A DNA stretch of 64,000 nucleotides, from contig NZ_JANUXW010000008.1 of assembly GCF_024834045.1 (NCBI RefSeq), positions 1-64,000 of the forward strand, written 5' to 3'. This document shows, piece after piece, positions 37,761 through 46,679 of this stretch (position 1 is its first letter; every line of letters starts with the position of its first letter). The notes beneath the pieces are model-generated. The model had not been told where the DNA came from and made no database searches. It was given only the letters and a program-made list of their open reading frames with translations. The position numbers and the translations under genes are program-made. Source of the DNA: Neisseria montereyensis. Lineage in GTDB: Bacteria; Pseudomonadota; Gammaproteobacteria; Burkholderiales; Neisseriaceae.

Positions 37761-37808
37761 GTCATCTCCTTTGAAAAAATAATATGAAAAGTTTCAAGGA
37801 TTATGGAT

Positions 37809-37838
37809 ATCCTAGATTTAATATGTTTTAAATGTCAA
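37809..37838 (-). promoter_or_regulatory. Putative promoter of the ATPase-methyltransferase operon
   Basis: On the minus strand TTGACA (37838-37833), 18 bases, TAGGAT (37814-37809), about 49 bases before the short upstream ORF. An inverted repeat AGGAT-ATCCATA-ATCCT (37797-37813) overlaps the -10 and could be an operator. Confidence 0.55.
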
Positions 37839-37846
37839 AGCTATTT

Positions 37847-38617
37847 TTAAAGCGCAAACTCTGCCCAAACCGGTGCATGGTCGCTGGGACGTTCTTGGGC
37901 GCGGGCTTCTAAATCAACCTGTACGTCTTGCAGGCTGTCGCGCAGGGTGGGGGTGACCAATAAATGATCGATACGCAACCCCTGTTTGCGTTGGAACATA
38001 GCGCCCCGATAGTCCCACCATGTATACATCACCTCTTCGGGATAGCGGTGGCGCAGGCTGTCGGTTAAGCCTAAATCCAGCAGTTTTTGGAACCATGAGC
38101 GTTCGATGCTGGTGCAGTGGATTTTTTCATGCCATTTTTCAGGGTCGTAGCAATCCAAGTCGGTCGGGGCGATATTGAAATCGCCGAGTAAGATTAATTT
38201 TTCATGCTGTGCCATTTGGTCGCGCACAAATTCTGTCAGTGCTTCGAACCATTGTTTTTTATATTGGAATTTCGGGCTGTCGGGCGCTTCGCCGTTCACG
38301 CAATACACATTAATCACGCGTATGCCGCCGATGGTGGCGGTAATCACGCGCCGTTGCGGGTCGTCGGGCAGAGCGGGCAGGCCGACAATCACATCTTGCG
38401 GCTGCTCTTTACTGATAATGGCCACACCGTTATAGGTTTTTTGCCCGCTCCAAACGGTTTGCCAGCCGCCCATTTGGAAAACGGCGGCGGGGTATTTGTC
38501 TTGATCGAGTTTTAATTCTTGTAGAACGAGAATATCGGGAGTGTGTTGTTGCAGCCAGTCCTGCACTTGCGGCAGGCGGACATTGAGGGAATTAACATTC
38601 CAAGTGGCAATTTTCAT
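37847..38617 (-). CDS. Exodeoxyribonuclease III family enzyme (NExo-like)
   Basis: Mg-dependent 3' DNA repair nuclease/phosphatase. The start at 38617 (MKIATWNVNSLNVRL) gives 256 residues. Conserved motifs: WNVNSLNVR, LQELKLD, GDFNIAPTD, YTWWDYR, RIDHLLV and the C-terminal SDHAPVWAEF. Residue 167 is His (EKIHCT), the residue reported to set the neisserial paralogue NExo (3'-phosphatase without AP-endonuclease activity) apart from NApe. The gene is therefore probably the NExo orthologue. Confidence 0.9.
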   Translation of the reverse strand: MKIATWNVNSLNVRLPQVQDWLQQHTPDILVLQELKLDQDKYPAAVFQMGGWQTVWSGQKTYNGVAIISKEQPQDVIVGLPALPDDPQRRVITATIGGIRVINVYCVNGEAPDSPKFQYKKQWFEALTEFVRDQMAQHEKLILLGDFNIAPTDLDCYDPEKWHEKIHCTSIERSWFQKLLDLGLTDSLRHRYPEEVMYTWWDYRGAMFQRKQGLRIDHLLVTPTLRDSLQDVQVDLEARAQERPSDHAPVWAEFAL

Positions 38618-38638
38618 TGAATCGGTTCGCAATCTTGT

Positions 38639-38947
38639 TTAAGGTGTTTCAGACGGCCCTTTCGGGTTTTGTAGCTCCCGAATGGTTTTTAAGACATTGA
38701 TAATCAGCGGTGAGACGAGCCGGTACTCTATCACACGGTGATAACGGGTAAAGTCTACCACGCCGCCACTGCGCAGTTTATTTAAATGATTGGATACGGA
38801 TGTAACGTGCGTTTCGGTTGCTTGAGCGATTTCCGCTGCACTAAGCTCGCTTTCCAACAGCAGCAGGGCAATATCCAACCGTTGCGGATTGGCGATTAGT
38901 TTGAGCTGCGAAGCTACGTTTGATGTGTGTTGCAATGATGTTTCCAT
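38639..38947 (-). CDS. ArsR-family winged-helix transcriptional regulator
   Basis: A 102-residue DNA-binding repressor with the ArsR/SmtB fold: LIANPQRLDIALLLLESELSAAEIAQATETHVTSVSNHLNKLRSGGVVDFTRYHRVIEYRL. The ELCVC-type metal site is not present; there is no Cys at all, so it is not a classical thiolate metal sensor. It starts about 300 bp upstream of the divergent prlC gene and lies 21 bp before the exonuclease gene, with which it may be cotranscribed. A DUS lies just past its stop. Confidence 0.85.
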   Translation of the reverse strand: METSLQHTSNVASQLKLIANPQRLDIALLLLESELSAAEIAQATETHVTSVSNHLNKLRSGGVVDFTRYHRVIEYRLVSPLIINVLKTIRELQNPKGPSETP

Positions 38948-39256
38948 AGTTATAGTTAACCTAGGTTTTTGACTTATTCTATACTAATCTGCTTCAAAGA
39001 AACCAATCTTTTAAAGAAATATACATTTAATTTACTGCCATGATAAGCGGTTTAACATTGAAGTCATAAATAAAGTTGCGGTGGTGTTTTTTATTATAGT
39101 TTTAAGCTATCTATTCTATATATGATGCGATTTCTGCTTTACTCTGCCTTTTAATTTAAGGTAACGGTACTATATACTTTTGCAAATACCGTAAAAATAT
39201 TTGTTCAGACGGCCTGTAATCAAGAGAGGCCGTCTGAAACCATGAAAAGGAAAACC
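38948..39256. other. Intergenic region between the arsR-type gene and prlC
   Basis: About 309 bp of AT-rich sequence between divergent genes. It carries an outward/inward DUS pair near 39206-39239 (CAGACGGCCTG and AGGCCGTCTGAAA) just before prlC and must hold the promoters of both genes. No gene or RNA is recognised. Confidence 0.6.
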
Positions 39257-41302
39257 ATGAGTAACGTATTATTGAATCTGGCCGACGAACCCCGTTATCC
39301 GGATATTCAAACCACCGATATCCGTCCGGCGATGGAAACCGTGATGAATGAAGCGCGGGCGGAAATTGCGGCGATTAAGGCGCAAAGTGAAATTACTTGG
39401 GCGAATACGGTAGAGCCGTTAACCGATATCACCGAACGGGTCGGCCGTATTTGGGGGGTAGTGGCGCATTTGAATTCGGTTGCCGATACGCCCGAACTGC
39501 GTGCCGTTTATAACGAATTGATGCCGGAAGTAACGGTATTTTTTACGGAAATCGGGCAGGATATCGAGCTGTACGAACGCTTTAAAGCCATTAAAGCATC
39601 CCCCGAATTCGCCAAATTGGAGGCAGCACAACAAACCAAACTGAATCACGATTTGCGTGATTTCGTATTAAGCGGTGCGGAATTGCCGCCGGAACAGCAA
39701 GAAGCGTTTGCCCAATTGCAAACCGAAAGCGCCCAATTAGGCGCGCAATTTTCCCAAAATGTTTTAGACGCAACCGATGCCTTTGCCCTTTATTTTGACA
39801 ATGCGGACGAACTTTCCGGTTTGCCGGACGATGCCTTGGCTATGTTTGCCGCCGCGGCGCAGGCTGAGGATAAGGAAGGTTATAAAATCGGTTTGCAAAT
39901 GCCGCACTATATTGCCGTGATGCAATATGCCGATAACCGCGAGCTGCGCGAGAAGCTCTACCATGCGTATGTTACCCGTGCCAGCGAATTGGGCGATGGT
40001 AAATTTGATAATACCGACAATATCAACCGCCGTTTGGAAGTGGCTTTGGAAGAGGCGCAGTTATTGGGCTTTAAGAATTTTGCCGAGCTGTCGCTATACA
40101 CCAAAATGGCCGATACGCCCGAACAAGTTTTGGATTTTCTGCATGACCTGGCCCGCCGTGCCAAACCGTTTGCCGAAAAAGACTTGGCCGAAGTGCAAGC
40201 GTTTGCCCGTGAAAACTTGGGCATTGCCGAGCCGCAGGTATGGGACTTGAGCTATGCCGGTGAAAAACTCCGCCAGGCCAAATATGCCTTTAGCGAAACG
40301 GAAGTGAAAAAATATTTTCCGGTGAGCAAAGTGCTGGCAGGTTTGTTTGCCCAAATAAACCGTTTGTACGGCGTGAACTTTATTGAGAAAAACGTACCCG
40401 TTTGGCACAAAGACGTACGCTATTTTGAATTGGAAAAAGGCGGCGGCATTATCGGCGGCGTTTATATGGATTTATATGCGCGCGAAGGCAAACGCGGCGG
40501 AGCGTGGATGAATGACTACCGTGGCCGCAGACGTTTTATTTCCGGCAAGAAAACCGGCCAGATGCAAACCCCGATAGCGTATCTGGTTTGCAATTTCACC
40601 CCGCCTGTGAACGGCAAAGAATCGCGTTTGAGCCATAATGAAATCACCACGCTGTATCACGAAACCGGCCACGGTCTGCATCATTTGCTGACTCAGGTGG
40701 ATGAGTTGGGTGTTTCCGGTATTAACGGTGTGGAATGGGATGCGGTCGAACTGCCGAGCCAGTTTATGGAAAACTTTGCTTGGGAATACGATGTATTGGC
40801 GGAAATGTCGTCTCACGAAGATGACGGTTCCGTGTTGCCGCGCGAGTTGTTCGATAAAATGGTGGCGGCCAAAAACTTCCAACGCGGTATGTTCTTGGTG
40901 CGTCAAATGGAATTCGCACTGTTCGATATGTTGATATACAGCGAAAATGATCCGAGCCGTCTGAAAGATTGGCCGAAAGTATTGGATAATGTGCGCCGTG
41001 AAGTGGCCGTTGTCCAGCCGCCGAGCTACAACCGTTTTGCCAACAGCTTCGGCCATATTTTTGCCGGTGGTTATGCGGCGGGTTATTATAGCTATGCTTG
41101 GGCGGAAGTATTGTCTGCCGATGCTTATGCCGCCTTTGAAGAAAGCGATGATGTGAAAGCGACAGGCAAACGCTTCTGGATGGAAGTTTTGGCAGTCGGC
41201 GGTTCGCGTAGTGCGTTGGAGTCGTTTAAAGCCTTCCGAGGCCGCGAACCGAAAATTGATGCGTTGCTTCGTCATAGCGGATTTGATGTTGAAGCCGCTT
41301 AA
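39257..41302 (+). CDS. prlC: Oligopeptidase A (M3 metallopeptidase)
   Basis: Cytoplasmic zinc oligopeptidase that degrades peptides, including cleaved signal peptides. The start at 39257 follows AAAAGGAAAACC and gives 681 residues, matching E. coli OpdA (680). The zinc motif HETGH is in TLYHETGHGLHHLL (about residue 467), with the third ligand Glu in GVEWDAVELPSQFMEN. Residues GGYAAGYYSYAWAEV near the C-terminus are typical of M3A. Followed by a strong terminator. Confidence 0.96.
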   Translation: MSNVLLNLADEPRYPDIQTTDIRPAMETVMNEARAEIAAIKAQSEITWANTVEPLTDITERVGRIWGVVAHLNSVADTPELRAVYNELMPEVTVFFTEIGQDIELYERFKAIKASPEFAKLEAAQQTKLNHDLRDFVLSGAELPPEQQEAFAQLQTESAQLGAQFSQNVLDATDAFALYFDNADELSGLPDDALAMFAAAAQAEDKEGYKIGLQMPHYIAVMQYADNRELREKLYHAYVTRASELGDGKFDNTDNINRRLEVALEEAQLLGFKNFAELSLYTKMADTPEQVLDFLHDLARRAKPFAEKDLAEVQAFARENLGIAEPQVWDLSYAGEKLRQAKYAFSETEVKKYFPVSKVLAGLFAQINRLYGVNFIEKNVPVWHKDVRYFELEKGGGIIGGVYMDLYAREGKRGGAWMNDYRGRRRFISGKKTGQMQTPIAYLVCNFTPPVNGKESRLSHNEITTLYHETGHGLHHLLTQVDELGVSGINGVEWDAVELPSQFMENFAWEYDVLAEMSSHEDDGSVLPRELFDKMVAAKNFQRGMFLVRQMEFALFDMLIYSENDPSRLKDWPKVLDNVRREVAVVQPPSYNRFANSFGHIFAGGYAAGYYSYAWAEVLSADAYAAFEESDDVKATGKRFWMEVLAVGGSRSALESFKAFRGREPKIDALLRHSGFDVEAA

Positions 41303-41323
41303 GTTGTCTGTATAGAGTGATAT

Positions 41324-41363
41324 AAGCCCCCTTTAGGAGATGGTTAAGCCTGAGGGGGCTTTT
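41324..41363 (+). terminator. prlC terminator
   Basis: Long hairpin: AAGCCCCCTTTAGG pairs with CCTGAGGGGGCTT, followed by TTTGATTTTG. No DUS in it. Confidence 0.85.
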
Positions 41364-41456
41364 GATTTTGAGCATTCAGTATCCGTATAATCCGGTGATA
41401 ATGATGCTTACATGGATGGTTAGGGCTGGGGTTGCACACTGCCAAAGGTTGGTTTT

Positions 41457-43313
41457 ATGAGTTTTTTTAAATATTTGTGTTTTGTTCTGGTGATGATGGT
41501 TACCGCGCCTTTTGCTGCCGCGGCCTGTCAGGACGGGCAAACGATTAAATTGGCCGGATTGGATTGGGAAAGCGGCCAGTTTACAACGGCGGTTTTGAAT
41601 ACCATTTTGCAAGATGGCTATGATTGCCAAACTTCTACGGTGCCGGGTACGACTACGGCGCTGATAACGGCATTGTCGCAGGATGATATTCAGATTATTG
41701 CCGAGCAATGGATTGGCCGTTCGCCGGTGATGAAAAAAGCCATTGAGGAGCATAAAGCGGCGGTTATCGGGGATACGCTGAAAGGCGGGGCTACGCAGGG
41801 ATGGTATGTGCCGGACTATGTGAAGCAAGAACATCCTGATTTAAACAGCATAGATGATTTGAAAAAATTTGCTTATTTGTTCCCCGATCCCGAAGCGCCG
41901 CAACGGGCGCGGTTTTTGAATTGTCCGTCGGGTTGGACGTGTGAAATTGCCAATAGCCGCCTGCTGGATAATACAGGATTGGGCGAGGTGTTTGATAATG
42001 TCCGCCCCGGTACCGGCGCGGCATTGGATGCAGAGATAACGTCGGCATACGAACAAAAAAGACCGATTTTGTTTTATTACTGGCAGCCGACCGGCTTAAT
42101 GGCCAAATACCGTTTCGAACCGCTGGAATTTCCCGAACATAATGCCGCATGCTGGGCGACCATATTAGATGCCAACAGTCAAAACCGTTGTGTATCCGGT
42201 TATCCGGTTTCCAAGTTGGCAGTGGCGGTTTCCACGCCTTTTATGGAAGCGCATCCCGATTTGGTTGAGATGATTAAGCGGCTGCAATTCGAGCCGGATA
42301 TGCTTAACCGCGCCATTTTGGAAATGTCTGAAAACCAACGCAGCGGTGAAGAGCAGGCGCAGCTTTTCTTGCAGCAAAATCCCCAAGTTTGGCGGCAATG
42401 GGTTTCTGAAGAGGCGGCGGTTCGTCTGAGTGAGGCACTCGGTGTGGCTGCACCGGAAAGCAGTGGGATTTTCCGTACTTGGTCTATTTCAGACGGCCTG
42501 AATAAAAGCCTGAAAAATACTGTACAAAAACACGGTGACCAACTACGTAGCGCCGGCGAAGTGACGTTACGGATTTTGCTGCCGTTGGAACGGTTGTTGC
42601 AGACTGTTCCCGCATGGTTGGTGATTTTGGTGGTCGGCGCTATCGGGCTGCATGCGACGCGTAAATGGTGGTTTGCCTTATTGTGTATGTTCGGGTTTTA
42701 TACTATCGGCTCGTTTGGTTTGTGGGAAGCTTTAATGCAAACCATTGCCTTGTTGACGGCATCGGTGTTGCTTACCATGATAATCGGTATTCCAGTCGGT
42801 ATTTTTACCGCCTACCGCAAACGGCTGTACCAATGGCTGTCGCCGGTATTGGATGTGATGCAGACCATGCCCAGTTTTGTGTATCTGATTCCGGTATTGA
42901 TGCTGTTCGGTATCGGTAAAGTGCCGGCGCTGTTTGCAACGGTGGTGTATGCATTGGCTCCGCTTATCCGCCTGACCGCGCTCGGTATCCGCCAAGTCAG
43001 CCCGCAAATGATTGAAGCGGCGATTGCCTTCGGCAGCAACCGTTGGCAGTTGCTCAAATGGGTGTTGTTGCCGCAGGCCAAGCCCAGCATTATGGCGGGT
43101 ATTAATCAGGCGGTGATGATGTCGTTGGGCATGGTGGTGCTGGCGTCTATGATTGGTGCGCGCGGTTTGGGCGAATATGTTTTGCAGGCGGTTCAAACGC
43201 TGAATATCGGACAGGGTGTCGAAGCGGGGGCGGCGATTGTGATTTTGGCGATTATTATCGACCGCATCACGCAGGCTTATGGCAGCCGGGAAAAAGGTAG
43301 CCGCCATGAGTAG
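41457..43313 (+). CDS. Glycine betaine/choline-type ABC transporter, fused binding protein and permease
   Basis: A 618-residue fusion. A signal peptide (about 1-22) leads to an OpuAC-type substrate-binding domain (about 25-300; KLAGLDWESGQFTTAVLNTILQDGYDC ... GGATQGWYVPDYV). After a linker, a permease domain with about 6-7 membrane segments follows (from about 390), including the ABC permease loop EAAIAFGSNRWQLLKWVLLPQAKPSIMAGINQ. Order binding protein-permease is the reverse of the well-known permease-binding protein fusions. No ATPase gene is present; only nine codons of a possible next gene overlap its stop. A DUS lies within it at about 42490. Confidence 0.9.
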   Translation: MSFFKYLCFVLVMMVTAPFAAAACQDGQTIKLAGLDWESGQFTTAVLNTILQDGYDCQTSTVPGTTTALITALSQDDIQIIAEQWIGRSPVMKKAIEEHKAAVIGDTLKGGATQGWYVPDYVKQEHPDLNSIDDLKKFAYLFPDPEAPQRARFLNCPSGWTCEIANSRLLDNTGLGEVFDNVRPGTGAALDAEITSAYEQKRPILFYYWQPTGLMAKYRFEPLEFPEHNAACWATILDANSQNRCVSGYPVSKLAVAVSTPFMEAHPDLVEMIKRLQFEPDMLNRAILEMSENQRSGEEQAQLFLQQNPQVWRQWVSEEAAVRLSEALGVAAPESSGIFRTWSISDGLNKSLKNTVQKHGDQLRSAGEVTLRILLPLERLLQTVPAWLVILVVGAIGLHATRKWWFALLCMFGFYTIGSFGLWEALMQTIALLTASVLLTMIIGIPVGIFTAYRKRLYQWLSPVLDVMQTMPSFVYLIPVLMLFGIGKVPALFATVVYALAPLIRLTALGIRQVSPQMIEAAIAFGSNRWQLLKWVLLPQAKPSIMAGINQAVMMSLGMVVLASMIGARGLGEYVLQAVQTLNIGQGVEAGAAIVILAIIIDRITQAYGSREKGSRHE

Positions 43314-43335
43314 TTTAGAATTGTTTGAATCTTGA
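43306..43335 (+). pseudogene. Nine-codon ORF, possible remnant of a lost ATPase gene
   Basis: ATGAGTAG overlaps the permease stop, and the ORF reads MSSLELFES before a TGA, directly followed by an inverted-DUS terminator. The overlap is what one expects at a permease-ATPase junction, so this may be the scar of a deleted ABC ATPase gene. It could also be chance. Confidence 0.25.
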
Positions 43336-43338
43336 TAT

Positions 43339-43366
43339 GGGCCGTCTGAAACGTTTTCAGACGGCC
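43339..43366 (+). terminator. Inverted-DUS terminator after the betaine-type transporter gene
   Basis: GGCCGTCTGAAA / TTTCAGACGGCC hairpin with a 3-base loop, about 26 bases past the permease stop. Confidence 0.8.
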
Positions 43367-43538
43367 TGGTTATATATCGCCCGGATGTTCGCCGAAACCG
43401 CTGTTTTATCAAGGAAGCAGGTATTGGTTTGATATTAGGAAACAGTTATTTTAAACATGATAGTTGTATCTGCTTTTTGTTTTATGTAGGATAGCTGCCT
43501 GACGGTATTTTATGTAAACAATTTAATAAAGGAGCAAT

Positions 43539-44930
43539 ATGATGAATACCCGTACCGAACACGACACGATGGGTGAGGTGGAAGTCCCCTCGGACGCCTA
43601 TTGGGGTGCACAAACCCAACGCAGCCGCGATAACTTTAAAATCGGTGGCGAAACTTTACCGCAACCGTTAATCAATGCGATGGCTTTGGTGAAAAAAGCA
43701 GCGGCTTATACCAATGCTTCTTTGGGCCGTATCGAGCAAAAACAGGCGGATTTGATTGTTCAGGCGGCCGATGATGTGTTGGCCGGTAAATTAAACGGGC
43801 AGTTCCCCTTGGTCGTGTGGCAAACCGGTTCGGGCACACAATCCAATATGAATATGAACGAAGTGTTGGCCAACCGTGCCAATGAGATTGCCGGAACAGG
43901 CTTGGCGGCTTACAAACCGGTTCACCCCAACGACCATGTGAACCATGCGCAATCAACCAACGATTCGTTCCCAACTTCTATTCATGTTGCCGCTGCTATT
44001 GAAATCAACCGTTTGTTGATTCCTGCGGTTAAAGCTTTGCGTGACACTTTAGACAAAAAAGCCCAAGAGTTCGCATCTATTGTAAAAATCGGCCGTACGC
44101 ACTTGCAAGATGCGACACCGTTGACCTTAGGCCAAGAGTTCTCAGGTTATGTAAGCCAATTGGATCATGGTTTGGATCGTTTGAATGATGCTTTGAAAGG
44201 CTTGTATGAATTGCCTTTGGGTGGTACTGCTGTCGGTACCGGTTTGAACAGCCATCCGGAATATGCTGTCAAAGCGGCTGCTAAGTTGGCTGAATTGTCC
44301 GGTTTGCCGTTTGTGACCGCACCGAATAAATTCGAAGCATTGGCCGGTCGCGATGCCAGTGTTTTTGCTTCAGGCGCATTGAAAACTTTAGCGACCAGCT
44401 TGAATAAAATCGCTAATGATATCCGTTGGTTGTCTAGCGGCCCGCGTTGCGGCTTGGGCGAGATTAAGATTCCTGAAAACGAGCCGGGTTCTTCTATTAT
44501 GCCGGGTAAAGTGAATCCGACTCAGTGCGAAGCGATGACAATGGTGTGCTGCCAAGTATTCGGTAATGATTTGACTGTCAGCATGGCCGGTGCTTCCGGT
44601 AACTTTGAGTTGAATGTTTATATGCCTGTTATCGGCTACAACCTGCTGCAATCTATCCGCTTGCTTGGCGATGCCTGCAACAGCTTCAACAACAACTGTG
44701 CCGTAGGTATCGAACCAGTACCGGAAAAAATCGACTACTTCCTGCATCATTCCTTGATGTTGGTAACTGCATTGAATCGCCATATCGGTTATGAAAATGC
44801 GGCCAAAGTAGCGAAAACCGCTTACAAAAACAACAAGTCTCTGCGTGAAACAGCGATCGAGCTGGGCTTGTTGACTGGCGAAGAGTTTGATAAATGGGTG
44901 AAACCTGAAGATATGGTTGCGCCGCGTTAA
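43539..44930 (+). CDS. fumC: Fumarate hydratase class II
   Basis: TCA cycle enzyme interconverting fumarate and malate, iron-independent. The 463-residue product (or 462 from the second ATG at 43542, which is better spaced from GGAG) has [26 protein letters not shown], the [14 protein letters not shown] segment, [18 protein letters not shown] and the superfamily signature [11 protein letters not shown]. Codon usage is that of a highly expressed gene. Confidence 0.97.
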   Translation: MMNTRTEHDTMGEVEVPSDAYWGAQTQRSRDNFKIGGETLPQPLINAMALVKKAAAYTNASLGRIEQKQADLIVQAADDVLAGKLNGQFPLVVWQTGSGTQSNMNMNEVLANRANEIAGTGLAAYKPVHPNDHVNHAQSTNDSFPTSIHVAAAIEINRLLIPAVKALRDTLDKKAQEFASIVKIGRTHLQDATPLTLGQEFSGYVSQLDHGLDRLNDALKGLYELPLGGTAVGTGLNSHPEYAVKAAAKLAELSGLPFVTAPNKFEALAGRDASVFASGALKTLATSLNKIANDIRWLSSGPRCGLGEIKIPENEPGSSIMPGKVNPTQCEAMTMVCCQVFGNDLTVSMAGASGNFELNVYMPVIGYNLLQSIRLLGDACNSFNNNCAVGIEPVPEKIDYFLHHSLMLVTALNRHIGYENAAKVAKTAYKNNKSLRETAIELGLLTGEEFDKWVKPEDMVAPR

Positions 44931-44947
44931 TCAAAAGTCATTAAATC

Positions 44948-44979
44948 AAAGGCCGTCTGAAATATTTCAGACGGCCTTT
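44948..44979. terminator. Inverted-DUS terminator between fumC and cysE
   Basis: AAAGGCCGTCTGAAA / TTTCAGACGGCCTTT with a 2-base loop, between convergent genes. Confidence 0.85.
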
Positions 44980-45038
44980 CTATTATTTTAAAGTATTGGT
45001 TTGGAAAGATATTGAGGCGGATGTGGGCGCAATAGAAT

Positions 45039-45851
45039 CTAAATCATAAAATCAATAAAATCCATGCTTTGATCCATTTCTTCGGCAGGATTGTTGGCGG
45101 ATTTTCCGGTGGTTTTTGCCGGAACGCCGACAACGGTACTGTGCGGCGGTACATCGGAAACAACTACGCTGCCCGCGCCGACTTTGGCATGTTCGCCGAT
45201 ACGGATATTGCCCAAAATCGAAGCATTGGCACCGATCATCACGCCGTCGCCGACTTTCGGATGGCGGTCGCCACTTTCTTTACCTGAGCCGCCAAGGGTG
45301 ACACCATGCAGAATTGAAATATTATTGCCGAGTACAGCGGTTTCGCCTGCCACAAATCCGGTCGCATGGTCGAGCATCAAGCCGTGACCAAAGCGGGCGG
45401 CAGGGTGGATATCGACACCAAAAACTTCAGATGAGCGGTTTTGCAGGAAATAAGCCAATGTTTTACGGCCGTCGTTATACAACCAATGATTGATGCGGTG
45501 CGCTTGAATGGCATGAAAACCTTTGAAATAGAGCAAAGGTAGCGAATATTCGTCACAAGCCGGGTCGCGCTCGTAACAGGCCAGTAAATCCAACTTAACA
45601 GCTTCGATAATATCGCGGTCGCTACATAATGCCTGTTGGTACATTTCAAACAGGGCGCGCGCATCCATAACCGGGCTGGAAAGTTTGCTTGATAAATGAT
45701 AGGCCAAAACCGAATCGAGCGATTGATGACGCAATACGGTTTGGTGTAGGAAGCTGGCCAGCAACGGCTCGGACTGGACGGCTTGTTTGGTTTCTTCGCG
45801 GAGTGTCTGCCATAAATCGAAGTCTTGGCTGTTTAAGTGGTCTTTTTTCAT
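45039..45851 (-). CDS. cysE: Serine O-acetyltransferase
   Basis: Makes O-acetylserine for cysteine synthesis. The 270-residue product has the N-terminal helical domain (LWQTLREETKQAVQSEPLLASFLHQTVLRH) and the left-handed beta-helix of hexapeptide repeats from GVDIHPAARFGHGLMLDHATG to VVVGVPAK-like VVGVPAKTTG. The C-terminal tail (MDFIDFMI) ends in Ile, which fits insertion into the CysK active site. A DUS lies just upstream. Confidence 0.96.
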   Translation of the reverse strand: MKKDHLNSQDFDLWQTLREETKQAVQSEPLLASFLHQTVLRHQSLDSVLAYHLSSKLSSPVMDARALFEMYQQALCSDRDIIEAVKLDLLACYERDPACDEYSLPLLYFKGFHAIQAHRINHWLYNDGRKTLAYFLQNRSSEVFGVDIHPAARFGHGLMLDHATGFVAGETAVLGNNISILHGVTLGGSGKESGDRHPKVGDGVMIGANASILGNIRIGEHAKVGAGSVVVSDVPPHSTVVGVPAKTTGKSANNPAEEMDQSMDFIDFMI

Positions 45852-46072
45852 AATAAGGCCGTCTGAAAAATAAGGGGAAACACATTTATATTATAAGTTT
45901 GCGGCGCTTGGCAAGCTTGAATGCAAACGGGTGGACGGGCGAATATTGATGTCGTTGACGATGGCGATATATTTACAGCCTACCGAATAGGACTTCGGCA
46001 GGCTGTGAGTTTCGTAAGATAAATAAACTATATCTATTCTTAAGAATTAAGCAAACTTACTTCGGGACGGTA

Positions 46073-46345
46073 TTAGGATTCGGGCACATAGCCGTCTACC
46101 TGATCGGCGGCACCGTCACCGAAAAAGTAATTTTCCATTTGTTGGGTAAGATATTCACGGGCACGGGGGTCGGCCAAGCTCAATCTATTTTCGTTAATCA
46201 ACATGGTTTGGTGGCGGGTCCAGGCTTCCCACGCTTCTTGTGATACGTTTTCAAAAATTCGTTTGCCCAGAGCATTAGGCAGCGGAGGGAATTTCATACC
46301 GGGCGCTTCCTTGCCCAACTTGACGCAGTAAACCATACGGGACAT
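46073..46345 (-). CDS. yggX: Fe(2+)-trafficking protein YggX
   Basis: Small cytosolic protein linked to iron-sulfur protection against oxidative stress. The 90-residue product shows [64 protein letters not shown], matching the family along its whole length, including the conserved Cys7. Monocistronic between cysE and nif3. Confidence 0.94.
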   Translation of the reverse strand: MSRMVYCVKLGKEAPGMKFPPLPNALGKRIFENVSQEAWEAWTRHQTMLINENRLSLADPRAREYLTQQMENYFFGDGAADQVDGYVPES

Positions 46346-46679
46346 GGCTATTTCCTTTTTAGTGTGTTTCAGACGGCCTAGATTTTAACGGAGCGGTACA
46401 GCTTTGTATATCTAGGGGCACATTATCTTGGTCGATTTATATCGGTTTGCTGTCTATCGACTTCTTTAGGCCATTAATCAAAGCTTTTACAGTACAATGC
46501 GCCCGAGGTTGGAAATGAAGCATTTTGGGTGAACAGAGTATTTTGTTTATGGGTCTAAATTTAAAAAAGTAAAGCTCAATCTGATTTTTATCAACAGTTG
46601 TTTAGGGTTGTAATGGTAAAGTATTTAAATTCAAATCTCTATATTTACCCTTAACCGTTAATTAAAAGAAAGAAAATGT
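46346..46679. other. Intergenic region between yggX and nif3
   Basis: A 334-bp gap between divergent genes. It holds a single DUS core near 46369 and then increasingly AT-rich sequence. No gene, RNA or clear promoter is recognised. Confidence 0.5.
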
